Source: Lysobacter sp. Root690 | Lineage (GTDB): Bacteria; Pseudomonadota; Gammaproteobacteria; Xanthomonadales; Xanthomonadaceae | DNA length: 55,681 nucleotides | Reading direction: 5' to 3' | Assembly (NCBI RefSeq): GCF_001427785.1 | Contig: NZ_LMHM01000013.1 | Span: forward strand, 355,377 to 411,057 | In this document: positions 26,972 to 36,132 of the stretch, one piece after another | Numbering within the stretch: position 1 is the stretch's first letter | Layout of the letters: the number at the start of each line of letters is the position of its first letter | Position numbers and translations under genes: made by a program | The notes under the pieces: model-generated | Database searches by the model: none | The model's input: only the letters and a program-made list of their open reading frames with translations | What the model was told of the DNA's origin: nothing

Positions 26972-28198
26972 TCAGTTGCTCAGATCGACCCACACCAGGT
27001 GATGATCGCTGGCTTCGGAAATCTTCGCGTCTTCGCTGCCGGACTTCGGCCAGAACACGCCGGTGTCCTTGACCTGCCAGCCGCGCGAGGGCAGCACGTA
27101 ATCCAGGCGCAGGGTGCCGGCCTTCGGGCCGAAATCGCCGGTGTGCTGGGCGATGTCGCCTTTGCGCGCGAAGCCGTAAAAGCTTGCGCGTTCGGTGGCG
27201 CCTTCGCTGCGCGGTATGTGGCTCGCATCGACGCGCGGGTGATCGAGCAATTGCTTGATCGAGCCCGGCACGCCGTCGCCGTCGATCGGATCGGCATTCA
27301 TGTCGCCGACGATGACGAAGCGCGCATCGTCCGCCAGTCCGCCGCAGCGGCCTTGGTCGTCGCACAGCCACGCCGGCGTGCCGCCGTCGAGGTAGCGCGC
27401 CCACAGTGCGATTTCATCGTGATTGCGCGCGCCGTTGCGATCCTCCGGGCCGTCGAACACCGGTGGGGTCGGATGCGCGGCGAGGAAGTGCAGCACGCCC
27501 AGCGGCGTTTTCACCGGCACGTCCCAATGCGATTTCGACGACAGCCGCATCTGCGGCCACACGCTGTCCGAGTACCAGGCCTTGCCGGTGGCCGGATTAC
27601 GCGGCTGGCGCGCGCCGGGCAGGGCGCTCCACTTGAAGGTCTGGAAGCTGCGCACCGCGGCGGTGTCGATCGGATACCGCGACAGCACCAGCATGCCGTA
27701 CTGGCCCGGATGCAGGCCGTAGCCCCAGGCGTCGTTGCCGCGCGCGCGGTCGGCGCGCTTTGCATCGCCGGATTGGCCGTCGCCGTCCAGGTCCAGCCCG
27801 CTCGGCACGCCGGTGTTGACCGGGGCGAGATAGCGGTAGGGATAGCGCAAAGCTTCGCCGCCGCCGGGCTGGGCGACTTCCAGGTAATTGCGCTGGAACA
27901 GGTCGGCCGCGCGGTGCTGCGCGTCGTAGTCGAATTCGTTGAGCAGGACCAGATCGGGACGCACGCGCTGCAGCACCGCGGCGATCTTGCGCGCGTTGCC
28001 GTCGTCGCCTTGCAGGCGCGCGATCAGGCCGCCGTCGGCGTCGTCGTAGAGCGAGGTGTTATAGGTCGCCACGCGCAACTGCGCGGTCTCGTTCTGAGCC
28101 TTGACCCAGGCCTTGGGATCGCCGTGAACGTTCACTTGCGTGCAGGCCGCGAGCAGGGCCGCGAGGATCGCGGCGACGTAGGGAAGTGGTCTGGACAT
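26972..28198 (-). CDS. Endonuclease/exonuclease/phosphatase-family lipoprotein
   Basis: The 408-residue protein opens with a lipobox signal (LLAACTQ, Cys19) and is therefore exported and membrane-anchored. The EEP catalytic core is visible: RVATYNTSLYDD, LLNEFDYD with the metal-binding glutamate, FVIVGDMNADP with Asp/Asn, and the final SDHHLVWVDL histidine. The family hydrolyses phosphodiester bonds in nucleic acids or phosphoesters in lipids. The acidic insert NTGVPSGLDLDGDGQSGDA resembles a calcium-binding loop. It is monocistronic. Confidence 0.9.
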   Translation of the reverse strand: MSRPLPYVAAILAALLAACTQVNVHGDPKAWVKAQNETAQLRVATYNTSLYDDADGGLIARLQGDDGNARKIAAVLQRVRPDLVLLNEFDYDAQHRAADLFQRNYLEVAQPGGGEALRYPYRYLAPVNTGVPSGLDLDGDGQSGDAKRADRARGNDAWGYGLHPGQYGMLVLSRYPIDTAAVRSFQTFKWSALPGARQPRNPATGKAWYSDSVWPQMRLSSKSHWDVPVKTPLGVLHFLAAHPTPPVFDGPEDRNGARNHDEIALWARYLDGGTPAWLCDDQGRCGGLADDARFVIVGDMNADPIDGDGVPGSIKQLLDHPRVDASHIPRSEGATERASFYGFARKGDIAQHTGDFGPKAGTLRLDYVLPSRGWQVKDTGVFWPKSGSEDAKISEASDHHLVWVDLSN

Positions 28199-28295
28199 GA
28201 GCGCATGATGGCACGGCGCGATTCGGGCTTAGTGACAGTTTCGGGCGGTTACGCGGGCGAGTTATCGGGGGCGTTCGCGGCGAGCCGGGACAAGC

Positions 28296-28373
28296 GCGTC
28301 GGGGTTGAAGCCCATCCCACAAAAAACCTCGTCGCGGCGAAATTTCTTGTCGCGCAGGCTTCAACCCCGACGC
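28296..28373. repeat. Inverted repeat with 17-bp GCGTCGGGGTTGAAGCC arms
   Basis: The arms at 28296-28312 and 28357-28373 are exact reverse complements. The 44-base centre holds a second partial inverted sequence (CGCGGCGA and TTGTCGCG). The GCGTCGGGG-TTGAAGCC motif recurs between genes in Lysobacter-like genomes. It lies between two divergent-free minus-strand genes. Confidence 0.7.
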
Positions 28374-28430
28374 TCTCGATCCGACCTCGATCGATGCCCG
28401 ATCGCTTGCGCGCGACCGAACCCCACAAAC

Positions 28431-28455
28431 AACAACGCCCCGGCAAGCCGGGGCG
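28431..28455 (-). terminator. Terminator of the downstream lipoprotein gene
   Basis: ACGCCCCGGC and GCCGGGGCGT pair perfectly around an AA loop. On the minus strand the stem is followed by a T-rich TGTTGTTTG. It lies 25 bases past the stop of the gene at 28480-28914. Confidence 0.8.
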
Positions 28456-28479
28456 TCGCGTCGAGCCCGAAGGTTCGAA

Positions 28480-28914
28480 TTACAGGGTGCAGCCGAACGA
28501 GGCGTACTGAGCCTTGCTCTGGTCCAGCGCCATCTTGCAGGCGTTGGCCAGCGCTTCCTTGCCCTGCGGCGTGGCGGCGGCCTGGGCCCAGGCATTGCGG
28601 CTCTGGTCCAGACCGGTCTGGAACGCCGCGCGCTGAGCTTCCGGCACCTTGTCGGTGAGGCAGGCGCTGACCTTGGCCAGGTAGTCGTCGCACTCGGCGA
28701 CGCCGACGCTGGCGGCGGCCGGGGCAGCAGCCGGCATGGCCGGATCCATCGGAGCAGCCGGAGCAGCGTCCGGAGCCGGGGTGGCGGCCGGATCGGCAGC
28801 CGGCGCGGCAGCGGCGTCGGCGGCCGGGGCGTCGGCGGGCTTGTCGGCGGGCTTGTTACAGGCGGCCAGGCTCAGGGTGATCGCGGCAGCCAGGAACAGG
28901 GTGTTCAATTTCAT
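28480..28914 (-). CDS. Small exported lipoprotein with Ala/Pro-rich linker
   Basis: This 144-residue protein has a lipobox (LSLAACNK, Cys19), an Ala-Pro-Asp low-complexity stretch of about 50 residues, and a compact C-terminal helical domain with CDDYLAKVSACLTDKVP and CKMALDQSKAQYASFGC. Four cysteines there probably form two disulphides in the periplasm. No family recognised. Its own terminator follows, and it stands alone. Confidence 0.78.
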   Translation of the reverse strand: MKLNTLFLAAAITLSLAACNKPADKPADAPAADAAAAPAADPAATPAPDAAPAAPMDPAMPAAAPAAASVGVAECDDYLAKVSACLTDKVPEAQRAAFQTGLDQSRNAWAQAAATPQGKEALANACKMALDQSKAQYASFGCTL

Positions 28915-29038
28915 TGCGGAAACTCCATGTGGCGTTGAGTGATGAGGGTGGCGGCTCCATGCCAGGCCTGAGCGGCGCCTTCCCGCATGTCGTGACTACG
29001 ACGCGGGTACGAAATACACGACCCGCACGCACAGAGTG

Positions 29039-29782
29039 TTACGAATGTGTAAAAACGCGCCAATCGCGACCATCGAATGCCTCCAACGGTCGGAAACGGC
29101 GTTTGTAATCCATCTTCGGATGGCCGGCGATCCAGTAGCCCAGATACAGATGGCCGCGCCGTTCGCGTCGGGCCCATTCGATCTGGCGCAGGATCGCCAG
29201 CGTGCCGAGGCTGCGATCGGCCAGGTCGGGGTCGTAGAAGGTGTAGACCGCCGACAGGGCGTTGTCGACTACGTCGGTGACCGCGACCGCCAGCAGCTTG
29301 CCGTGGCCGCGCGGCGCCGGTTCGCGCAGCTCGAGGAAGCGGTTCTCGCTCCAGCTGCCGATCAGGAACTGGTCGAACTCGAGCGCGCCGTGGCCGTCCA
29401 TGCCGCCGCCGGCGTGGCGCGAGGCGAGGTAGCGCTTGTACAGCGCGAGTTGTTCCTCGTCGCGTTCGGCCGGGCGCACGCGCATTTCCACCGCGGCGTT
29501 GCGCGCCAGACAGCGGCGCTGGCTGCGGTCGGGCACGAACCGGTCGACCGGGATGCGCACCGCGACGCAGGCGCGGCAGCCGCTGCAATGCGGGCGGTAG
29601 ACGATGTCGCCGGAGCGGCGGAAGCCCCAGCCCAGCGCGTGCGGGTACCACTCGCGCAGGCGCGGATCGCGCGGGTCCAGGACCAGATCGCGGGCGGTGC
29701 GCTCGGGCCAGTAGCCGCAGGCGTGCTCGCCGGTGTGAAACAGGCGGAGATCGTCGCTGTCAGGCTGAGGTTGCGTGCCCAT
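29039..29782 (-). CDS. bpt: Leucyl/aspartyl-tRNA-protein transferase
   Basis: Bpt (247 residues) attaches leucine from Leu-tRNA to proteins with an N-terminal Asp or Glu, marking them for ClpS/ClpAP degradation. It shows the family [15 protein letters not shown] cysteine motif near the middle third, [11 protein letters not shown], and the C-terminal core with [16 protein letters not shown]. The start MGTQPQPD at 29782 gives normal length; the upstream in-frame extension is basic and not family-like. Confidence 0.93.
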   Translation of the reverse strand: MGTQPQPDSDDLRLFHTGEHACGYWPERTARDLVLDPRDPRLREWYPHALGWGFRRSGDIVYRPHCSGCRACVAVRIPVDRFVPDRSQRRCLARNAAVEMRVRPAERDEEQLALYKRYLASRHAGGGMDGHGALEFDQFLIGSWSENRFLELREPAPRGHGKLLAVAVTDVVDNALSAVYTFYDPDLADRSLGTLAILRQIEWARRERRGHLYLGYWIAGHPKMDYKRRFRPLEAFDGRDWRVFTHS

Positions 29783-29985
29783 GGGCGCAGCATAGCGCCG
29801 CGTTCGCCCGCTGCGCAGGCCGGCGTCGGAGTTTTGCGTGGTCGGCGACGGGTTAGCGCCGGCTCGACGCAGATCGGCCGGCTGTCGCGCCGATGAATGT
29901 CCACGCCAGCGTGTCAACCGCCTTACGGCGGGGACGTTGATCCGCTCATCGGCGCCACGGTGGCGCCTGCCGCAGGAGTCAACGC

Positions 29986-30624
29986 ATGACCCGTTCCCCC
30001 CTCTATGTCGCCGCGCTCGCCGCGGCCATGCTCGCCGGCGCGGCCATCGCGGCGCCCCAGACCGACACCGCCGCGCCGCAGCGCCAGCGGATCAAGCTCG
30101 ACGCCAATAACGACGGGGTGATCACCCGCGAGGAAGCGTCCAAGCTGCCGCGCCTGGCCGAGAACTTCGACAAGCTCGACAAGAACCACGACGGCAAACT
30201 CGATGCGAGCGAACGCCCGCAGCGTCGCGGTGGACGCGAACACGGCGGTCGTGGCGGACACGGTGGCCATGGCGGCCCGGCCGCGCTCGACACCGACGGC
30301 GACGGTCGAATCAGTCAGGCCGAAGCGGCGAAGTCGCCGCGCCTGGGCGACAAGTTCGCGCAGATCGATCGCAACCGCGACGGCTACATCGTGCGCAGCG
30401 AGCTGCACGCTTACTTCGAAAGCGAACGGCCCAAGCGCGAAGCCGAACGCGCCAAGCGTTTCGACGAGAAGTTCGCCGCCGCCGATCTCAATCACGACGG
30501 CAAGCTGAGCAAGATCGAAGTCGACGAAAAGATGCCGCGCCTGGCCAAGAGCTTCGCGTTCCTCGACGAGAACCGCGACGGCTTCCTGACCAAGGCCGAT
30601 CTCAAGCCCACGCCGCGTCGTTGA
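29986..30624 (+). CDS. Secreted protein with six EF-hand calcium loops
   Basis: This 212-residue protein has an N-terminal signal peptide ([21 protein letters not shown]). Six EF-hand loops follow, each starting D-x-N/D-x-[62 protein letters not shown] and [12 protein letters not shown]. The loops come in three pairs, with a His/Gly-rich linker ([11 protein letters not shown]) between pairs one and two. It probably binds calcium outside the cytoplasm. The ATG follows a CAGGAGTC site. Confidence 0.9.
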   Translation: MTRSPLYVAALAAAMLAGAAIAAPQTDTAAPQRQRIKLDANNDGVITREEASKLPRLAENFDKLDKNHDGKLDASERPQRRGGREHGGRGGHGGHGGPAALDTDGDGRISQAEAAKSPRLGDKFAQIDRNRDGYIVRSELHAYFESERPKREAERAKRFDEKFAAADLNHDGKLSKIEVDEKMPRLAKSFAFLDENRDGFLTKADLKPTPRR

Positions 30625-31124
30625 GGCAAATGTTCGTTGCGCCGCATCGGAGCCGGGTTCGGTTCCGATGCGGTGCGTGGCGGCCGGGGTGCCGCGTGGT
30701 TCCAGCGCACTGAAACGATCGGCATCGATCGCGCCGCGGATGGATTGAGGCCGGCTCGGTGCATCGCGCGATGCGGTCCGGATCTGGCCGCATGCGACGG
30801 GTAAACCGGACAGGCAAAAATCTGAGTGAATTGTTGTGACTATGTGACTCGATTTATGTGGCTTGGCGTCGAGTCGTTTACAAGCGTTTTGCGCAGCGGT
30901 CGTTTCGCCCCGGATGAATTAGCTGCATGAAATCAGGAGTTTTTTACAGGTGCGTGCTTTTTTAGTAGATCTAACGTGCCTCTTGGAAACATAAACTGCG
31001 CGAAACAATTTTATTTTCGCTGAGGCCGCGCGCAGCCTTCTGTTTTCGAATTTTTAGGATTAGTAAGTAGTGCCATGGCATCCGCGAATCGCGATGCCGA
31101 TACGTCGCATAGGGGGGCGATGCT
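30625..31124. other. Long AT-rich leader upstream of the DUF11 gene
   Basis: Five hundred bases with no gene. A hairpin at 30643-30672 (CGCATCGGAGCC pairing with GGTTCCGATGCG) may end the EF-hand transcript, though it lacks a T tail. From about 30810 the base composition becomes AT-rich. Two TGTGAC half-sites (30835-30840 and 30843-30848) and a GACTCGA/TCGAGTC dyad (30846-30852 with 30869-30875) lie close together. A regulated promoter is likely here. Confidence 0.5.
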
Positions 31125-33419
31125 ATGGCGCTACGGCACCTGTTCAATGCACAGCCGATCGAAGTCGGCGCTTTGCCGGGGTGGCGCCTCCGCCTCGCGG
31201 TCGCGGCTTTCGCGATCGTTGCGACGATGCTGGCGCCGGCCGCGCAGGCCGATCGCGCGTTCGCGCCGCGCTACCAGAACCCGGCCGTCAACGGCGATAT
31301 CACCGGCATCGGCAATATCAACCTGCATTGCGGCGGCAACATCACCTTATGTACGCAGGCGCAGAACGGCAGCGTCACCGTCGTCAATCAGGACCCGGCC
31401 ATCGCCATGGTCTATGTCGATGTCGACAGCGACGCGACCACGTTCAATTCCAGCAGCGCCACGCTCGCGCTGCCGACGGGGTCGACCGTGCTGTTCGCCG
31501 GCCTGTACTGGAGCGGCGTCAGCGCCTCGCTCGCGCGCAACAGCGTGCGTCTGCGCACGCCCGGGTCCGCGCTGTACACCTCGCTCAGCGCCGACGAACT
31601 GTTGACGAATTCGGCCGGCGCGTTCGGCGATGCCGCGTATCAGGGCTTCGACGACGTCACCGCGCTGGTCCAGGCCGCGGGCAACGGCAGTTACACCGTC
31701 GCCAACGTGCAGACCACCCAGCGCGGGATCGGTTCGGCGGGCAGCAGCTGGGCCGGCTGGGCGCTGGTGATCGCCTACCGCGATCCGGCCCAGACCGCGA
31801 CCCGCAACCTCAATATCTACGACGGCCTGCTCAGCGCCAGCGACTCGGCCTTGCCGGTCGACATCGCGTTCAGCGGCTTCGTCACCCCGGCCACCGGGCC
31901 GGTCAACACCACCCTCGGGCTGCTGGGCTGGGACGGCGACGATACCGTCGACGGCGCGGTCGGACTGCAGTACGGCCGCAACGCGGCCACGCTGAGCAAC
32001 GTGTCCAACGCGGCCAATCCGGTCAGCAACTTCTGGAACAGTTCGATCTCCCGCAACGGCGCCGACGTCGGCGCGCGCACGCCGAACTATTTCGACACCC
32101 TGGGCATGGACCTGGATTTCACCCCGCCCAACGTGCCCTTGCCCAACAGCGCGACCTCGGCCTTGATCCGCGCCCGCGGCAGCATCGACGAGGTGTTGAT
32201 CTTCGGCATGATCAGCCGCGCCACCGACGTATCGCGGCCCAATCTCAAGGACCGGCTGCTCAAGAGTTCGGCCGACCTCAACGGCGGCGGCTTGTTGCCG
32301 GGCGAATTGCTCGAATTCACCATCGGCACCACCAACATTGGCAGCGATTCCTCGCTGCAGACCGTGCTGACCGATGCGATCCCGGCCAACACGACCTACG
32401 AGCCGGGCAGTCTGGTCATCGTCAGCGGCGCCAATGCCGGCGCGCTCAGCGACGCGGCCGGAGACGACCAGGCCGAATTCGATGCCGGCAACAGTCGCGT
32501 GGTGTTCCGCCTGGGCACCGGCGCGACCGCCGGCAGCGGCGGCACGATCGCGCCAGGCGAGAGTTTCAGCCTGCGTTTTCGCGTGCGGGTCAATGCCGGC
32601 GTGGCGGCCGGCACGGTGATCAACAACAGCGCGAGCGTGGCGCATCGCGCCGCGACCCTGGGTCAGAACCTGCTCGACGTCAGCGATGCCGATCCCGCCA
32701 CGCCCGGCGATCAACCGACCCGCAACGTGGTCGCGGCCTCGCCGCGGATCGTGCTCAACAAGACCAGCCTGCGCGGCGTCGACAGCTTCGGCTTCGCGCT
32801 GACCAATACCGCGCAGGCCACCGGCAACGTCACCACCCAGGCCGCGGGCACCGCGGTCCAGGTCGACGGCGACGTCAACACCGCCGGCGTGCAGGCCTAC
32901 ACGGTGGTCGCGGCCGGCACCGACGTGACCATCGCCGAGACCGGCGTGCCGGCCGGCTATGCGCTGACCTCGGCGCTGTGCCGCAACGCCGCCAACACCG
33001 CGGTCGGCGCGCTCGCGGGCACGGTCTACACGATTCCCGGCGCCAGCGTGGTCGCCGACGACGTGCTGACCTGCGTCTTCACCAACACTCGCAACCAGGC
33101 GGCGCTGTCGATCGTCAAGAGCGACGCGAGCGCGACCTACACGCCGGGTGGCAGCGCCGTGTACACCCTCACCGTACGCAACGACGGCCCCGATGCGGTG
33201 ACCGGCGCGCTGGTCGAGGACGTGCTGCCCAACGGCGCGACCCTCGCCGCCGCCTGGAGCTGCGCGATCGGCGCCGGCACCGGCGCGTGCAATCCCGCCA
33301 GCGGCGGCGCGGCCGGCGGCGGCGCGGTCAATCTGAGCGTGGATCTGGACAACGGCGCGAGCGCGAGGATCACCGTGCCGGTGAACTTCGCCGCCGCGCC
33401 GGAGGCGTATGTGCCATGA
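31125..33419 (+). CDS. Exported DUF11 surface protein
   Basis: The 764-residue protein has a long signal peptide (hydrophobic run ending APAAQADRAF near residue 45). A large beta-rich region follows, with NPAVNGDITGIGNINLHCGG and WAGWALVIAYRDPAQTATRN. A first conserved-repeat domain begins at about residue 380 (DRLLKSSADLNGGGLLPGE), and a DUF11 domain closes the protein (IVKSDASATYTPGGSAVYT, then NDGPDAVTGALVEDVLPNG). Low-lysine, threonine/asparagine-rich composition fits an extracellular or surface protein. A strong AGGGGGGCG site precedes the ATG. Adhesion or biofilm roles are inferred only. Confidence 0.85.
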   Translation: MALRHLFNAQPIEVGALPGWRLRLAVAAFAIVATMLAPAAQADRAFAPRYQNPAVNGDITGIGNINLHCGGNITLCTQAQNGSVTVVNQDPAIAMVYVDVDSDATTFNSSSATLALPTGSTVLFAGLYWSGVSASLARNSVRLRTPGSALYTSLSADELLTNSAGAFGDAAYQGFDDVTALVQAAGNGSYTVANVQTTQRGIGSAGSSWAGWALVIAYRDPAQTATRNLNIYDGLLSASDSALPVDIAFSGFVTPATGPVNTTLGLLGWDGDDTVDGAVGLQYGRNAATLSNVSNAANPVSNFWNSSISRNGADVGARTPNYFDTLGMDLDFTPPNVPLPNSATSALIRARGSIDEVLIFGMISRATDVSRPNLKDRLLKSSADLNGGGLLPGELLEFTIGTTNIGSDSSLQTVLTDAIPANTTYEPGSLVIVSGANAGALSDAAGDDQAEFDAGNSRVVFRLGTGATAGSGGTIAPGESFSLRFRVRVNAGVAAGTVINNSASVAHRAATLGQNLLDVSDADPATPGDQPTRNVVAASPRIVLNKTSLRGVDSFGFALTNTAQATGNVTTQAAGTAVQVDGDVNTAGVQAYTVVAAGTDVTIAETGVPAGYALTSALCRNAANTAVGALAGTVYTIPGASVVADDVLTCVFTNTRNQAALSIVKSDASATYTPGGSAVYTLTVRNDGPDAVTGALVEDVLPNGATLAAAWSCAIGAGTGACNPASGGAAGGGAVNLSVDLDNGASARITVPVNFAAAPEAYVP

Positions 33420-33424
33420 GCATG

Positions 33425-33514
33425 CGCATGACGCGCGATGCGGCCGGCGATGTCCGCGCGCATGACGCGCGACGCGGAGCGGCAATGCGCACGCGGATCA
33501 CGCGCGATGCGCGG
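33425..33514. repeat. Short degenerate repeat after the DUF11 gene
   Basis: CGCATGACGCGCGATGCGG at 33425-33443 recurs 34 bases later as CGCATGACGCGCGACGCGG, and a weaker third copy (ATCACGCGCGATGCGCGG) lies near 33497. It fills most of the gap before the sigma factor gene. Confidence 0.5.
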
Positions 33515-33579
33515 GGACGATGTTGGCGCGGGGGCGCAGCGGAGCCGCGGCGATCGCTGGTGATCGTTACCGAGAGCGA

Positions 33580-34875
33580 TCAGCCGAAGCGGCCGTCGCG
33601 AAAAAGCACGTACACCACCGAGGCGAGCATCACCAGCGAACTCCAGACCATCGCCTGCGGCCCCAGCACCCAGCGATAGATCAGGCTGCGCTTGGGATCG
33701 CGGCCGGTTTCGCGGCGGATCCGCGCCATCGACGGCGCCAGCGCGCGCGGCACCACGACCAGCCATTGCCACAGGCTCAATACGATCACCGCCAAGGTCA
33801 CCGCGAGCGGCGCGATCCAGCCGCGGCTGACCTCCAGCGTGACCAGGGTGGCCACCGCGAGCAGCGCGCTGGTCACGCTCATGACCGTGATCAGCCGGCC
33901 GATCTCGCGCCGCTCCTGTGGTGTGGCGGCGAAACCGAGCATGTAGCGCGCGATCAGCACCGTGGCGATCAAGCCGCCGACGAAACCGCCGATCACCCCG
34001 CCCAGGGTCTGCGAACTGATCGTCGTCATCCGGATGGCGATCGAGGCGCTGTCCAGCGGCGCGCCGGTCATCGCCTCGGACACCGGCGACAACACCCGTT
34101 CGACCACGAACACCACCACGCTGCCGACCACGCCGCCGGAGGTGCCGGCGGTGCCGAGCCCGCCCAGGCCGAACTTGCCGGCCAGGCCCGAGCCGATCGA
34201 CCCGGCCGCGATCGCCGCGGTGGTGGTGCCGGCCGGCGCGATCACGCCGAGCGCGCTGGCGACCAGGGTGGTGAAACCGACCGTGGGCGCGCTGGCCCGC
34301 GCGAACACCGCGAAGCGATCGAGCAACTCGCTGCGCACCGAGCTGCGCGCGCGCGACAGGCGCTTGCGCACGGCCGCGTCGCTCAGGCCGAGCAGGGCGG
34401 CGACCTGCTGCGAGCTTTGGCCTTCGCGGTAATACAGCAGCAGGACCTCGCGGCTTTCGTCGGGCAGTGCCGAGATCAATTCGGCCGCGACTTGCGCGCG
34501 CTCGGCTTCGATCAGGCGTTCGACCGCGCTGGGTTCGGGATCGGCCGCGGCGGCGATGGCCGCGTCGAAGTCGTCGCTGCCGCGCGGCAGACGCTGGCGC
34601 GCGCGCAGATGATCGTTGGCGAGGTTGCGGGTGATCTGGCGCAGCCACGGCAGGAAGCTTGATGGGTTCTGCAGCTTGCGGATGTTCTGCCAGGCGTTGA
34701 GGAAGGCTTCCTGGGCGATGTCCTCGCTGGCGTGGACGTCGCGCACCATCGCCAGGGCAATGGCGGTGACCGAGTTCTGGCAGGCGCCGACGATGCGCGA
34801 ATACGCGGCGGTATCGCCGCGCGAGGCCGCCGGCAGGTGATGGTCGATCAGGGAATGCAGGGCTTCGGCGTTCAT
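33580..34875 (-). CDS. ECF-type sigma factor fused to a membrane domain
   Basis: The first 185 residues are an extracytoplasmic-function sigma factor: region 2 with HASEDIAQEAFLNAWQNI, FLPWLRQITRNLANDHLRA, and region 4 with LPDESREVLLLYYREGQSS and VAALLGLSDAAVRKRLSRAR. Residues about 195-431 are a C-terminal extension with five or six membrane-type helices, including TLGGVIGGFVGGLIATVLIA. Start MNAEALHS at 34875 is preferred over an upstream in-frame start. Most ECF factors are soluble and paired with a separate anti-sigma gene; none is visible next to this gene. The fused membrane part may tether or gate the factor. Confidence 0.87.
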   Translation of the reverse strand: MNAEALHSLIDHHLPAASRGDTAAYSRIVGACQNSVTAIALAMVRDVHASEDIAQEAFLNAWQNIRKLQNPSSFLPWLRQITRNLANDHLRARQRLPRGSDDFDAAIAAAADPEPSAVERLIEAERAQVAAELISALPDESREVLLLYYREGQSSQQVAALLGLSDAAVRKRLSRARSSVRSELLDRFAVFARASAPTVGFTTLVASALGVIAPAGTTTAAIAAGSIGSGLAGKFGLGGLGTAGTSGGVVGSVVVFVVERVLSPVSEAMTGAPLDSASIAIRMTTISSQTLGGVIGGFVGGLIATVLIARYMLGFAATPQERREIGRLITVMSVTSALLAVATLVTLEVSRGWIAPLAVTLAVIVLSLWQWLVVVPRALAPSMARIRRETGRDPKRSLIYRWVLGPQAMVWSSLVMLASVVYVLFRDGRFG

Positions 34876-35172
34876 CGCCAGGCGCTCGAAAGGGCGGGTG
34901 CGGGAGAGGTGGGGATGCGGCGCGACGGGTAGGCGGGTGTCATGCAAGTGGTCTCGGGACGGCGGCATCCGGCGATGCCTGCAAACCTAGACGTAGCTCG
35001 CCGGGGAATGTGACCGACCGGCGCGGCGGCGGCAAGGGAGCGCCCGAGGGAGCGTTCGGACGGGCGTCGAGCTTCCGCCGTGCGTGTCGCTTGCGCCGAT
35101 GCGTGGATAGGACGAGTCAGAAAGTCGACGCAATGCGATGAGGTCGGTGTAAATCGCGCGGTAATCGAGGAT

Positions 35173-35256
35173 CCGGCGGGCCCCGCCGGTCCGTACCCGT
35201 ATTTCTAATGATCCGTCCGCGCCGATCGGCGCGGACGGCGCGGGCATAGATGCCCG
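35173..35256. promoter_or_regulatory. Three consecutive hairpins in the leader of the next gene
   Basis: The gap 34876-35289 holds no gene. Inside it three dyads stand side by side: CCGGCGGG/CCCGCCGG (35173-35189), a perfect 26-base palindrome with arms CCGTCCGCGCCGA (35213-35238), and GCGGGCATAGATGCCCGC (35239-35256). The last lies 34 bases before the start at 35290. They could be a terminator cluster or an mRNA leader structure; no T run follows any of them. Confidence 0.45.
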
Positions 35257-35289
35257 CGTCTCATTACAGAAGTAGATACGGAGAACTTC

Positions 35290-35922
35290 ATGATTGCAAA
35301 ATCGCTCCTCCCCCTGGCGATGCTGTCGGCGTTGGCGATGGCCCCGCTGTCGGTGGCATGCGCCAACGACGATCCGATTGTCAGAACGGCGAAAACCTCT
35401 TACTCCACCAACCACGAAGGCCCGCTTTACACCCAGCTTCTGGAGCGACCCGATATGGTCGATTCCGAGCAGATCCTCGACACCCACCTGGTGGTCGCCA
35501 ACAACGAACTGGACTGCACCGCCGCGGTGTTCGAACTGATCTCGGATGGATGGGCGTATCCGGCGGAAAAACAGCCGTGGGCGGATGTGTGCGCGCCTTC
35601 GCGCGGTGTCATCAACGAACTGGTGCCTGCTTCCCGCCCGCCCGGGACCATGCCGGGCCTGTGGATCAGCGATATCGCCCGCAAGCCCGATCCGGGGCAG
35701 ACCACGCCGACGACGAAGGGCAAGGTGGTGAGCACCCATCATCTGGGCACCACGGATTTCATGTTCGAAAATCAGATGTCGCCGCACTGGCAATACGACG
35801 CCCAGCCGGAGGACAAAACGCCTTTCGGAACGACAATCCGGACCACTCAAACCAAGGGCACGTTGATTGTCGATGGCAGGATAATCGGTCAACGGTTCGT
35901 CCTTAACCCGTTCGGGAAATAG
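35290..35922 (+). CDS. Secreted hypothetical protein
   Basis: This 210-residue protein has a signal peptide (MIAKSLLPLAMLSALAMAPL, cleavage near VACAND). The mature part has cysteines in LDCTAAVFELISDG and WADVCAPSRG, then a flexible Pro/Thr-rich stretch and closing strands with TKGTLIVDGRIIGQRF. No family recognised. Codon use is less GC-biased than that of its neighbours, which may mean acquisition by transfer. A GGAG site precedes the ATG and a good terminator follows. Confidence 0.72.
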   Translation: MIAKSLLPLAMLSALAMAPLSVACANDDPIVRTAKTSYSTNHEGPLYTQLLERPDMVDSEQILDTHLVVANNELDCTAAVFELISDGWAYPAEKQPWADVCAPSRGVINELVPASRPPGTMPGLWISDIARKPDPGQTTPTTKGKVVSTHHLGTTDFMFENQMSPHWQYDAQPEDKTPFGTTIRTTQTKGTLIVDGRIIGQRFVLNPFGK

Positions 35923-36005
35923 GCCGTGACCGGCGACAACCACCGATCGCGCCAGGGCGGAACAGTGCGCCCGGACAGGGTGTAAACGGCGCAGGATGCG
36001 CCCGC

Positions 36006-36041
36006 AACGGCATGGCGGCGTTGGTCGCCATGCCGTTCTTC
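36006..36041 (+). terminator. Terminator after the secreted hypothetical gene
   Basis: AACGGCATGGCG and CGCCATGCCGTT form a perfect 12-bp stem around an 8-base loop, followed by TCTTC. It lies about 85 bases past the stop at 35922. Confidence 0.65.
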
Positions 36042-36132
36042 AGTGCTGTGGCAGCGGCGCCGCCGTCGCGCTTGCGTGCGCAAGTCCGTCCGCGTGCGCG
36101 AAACCGGATTGCATTCGCGGCGGGTGTCGCGC

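Noticed and set aside
30810-31070. Possible cyclic-di-GMP riboswitch upstream of the DUF11 gene
   Set aside because: The AAACC and AGGCAAA words look suggestive, but I could not lay out the conserved two-helix core; left as an unassigned regulatory leader.
31347-33485. 712-codon minus-strand open frame opposite the DUF11 gene
   Set aside because: The plus strand has a signal peptide, strong ribosome-binding site and recognisable domains; the minus-strand frame has none.
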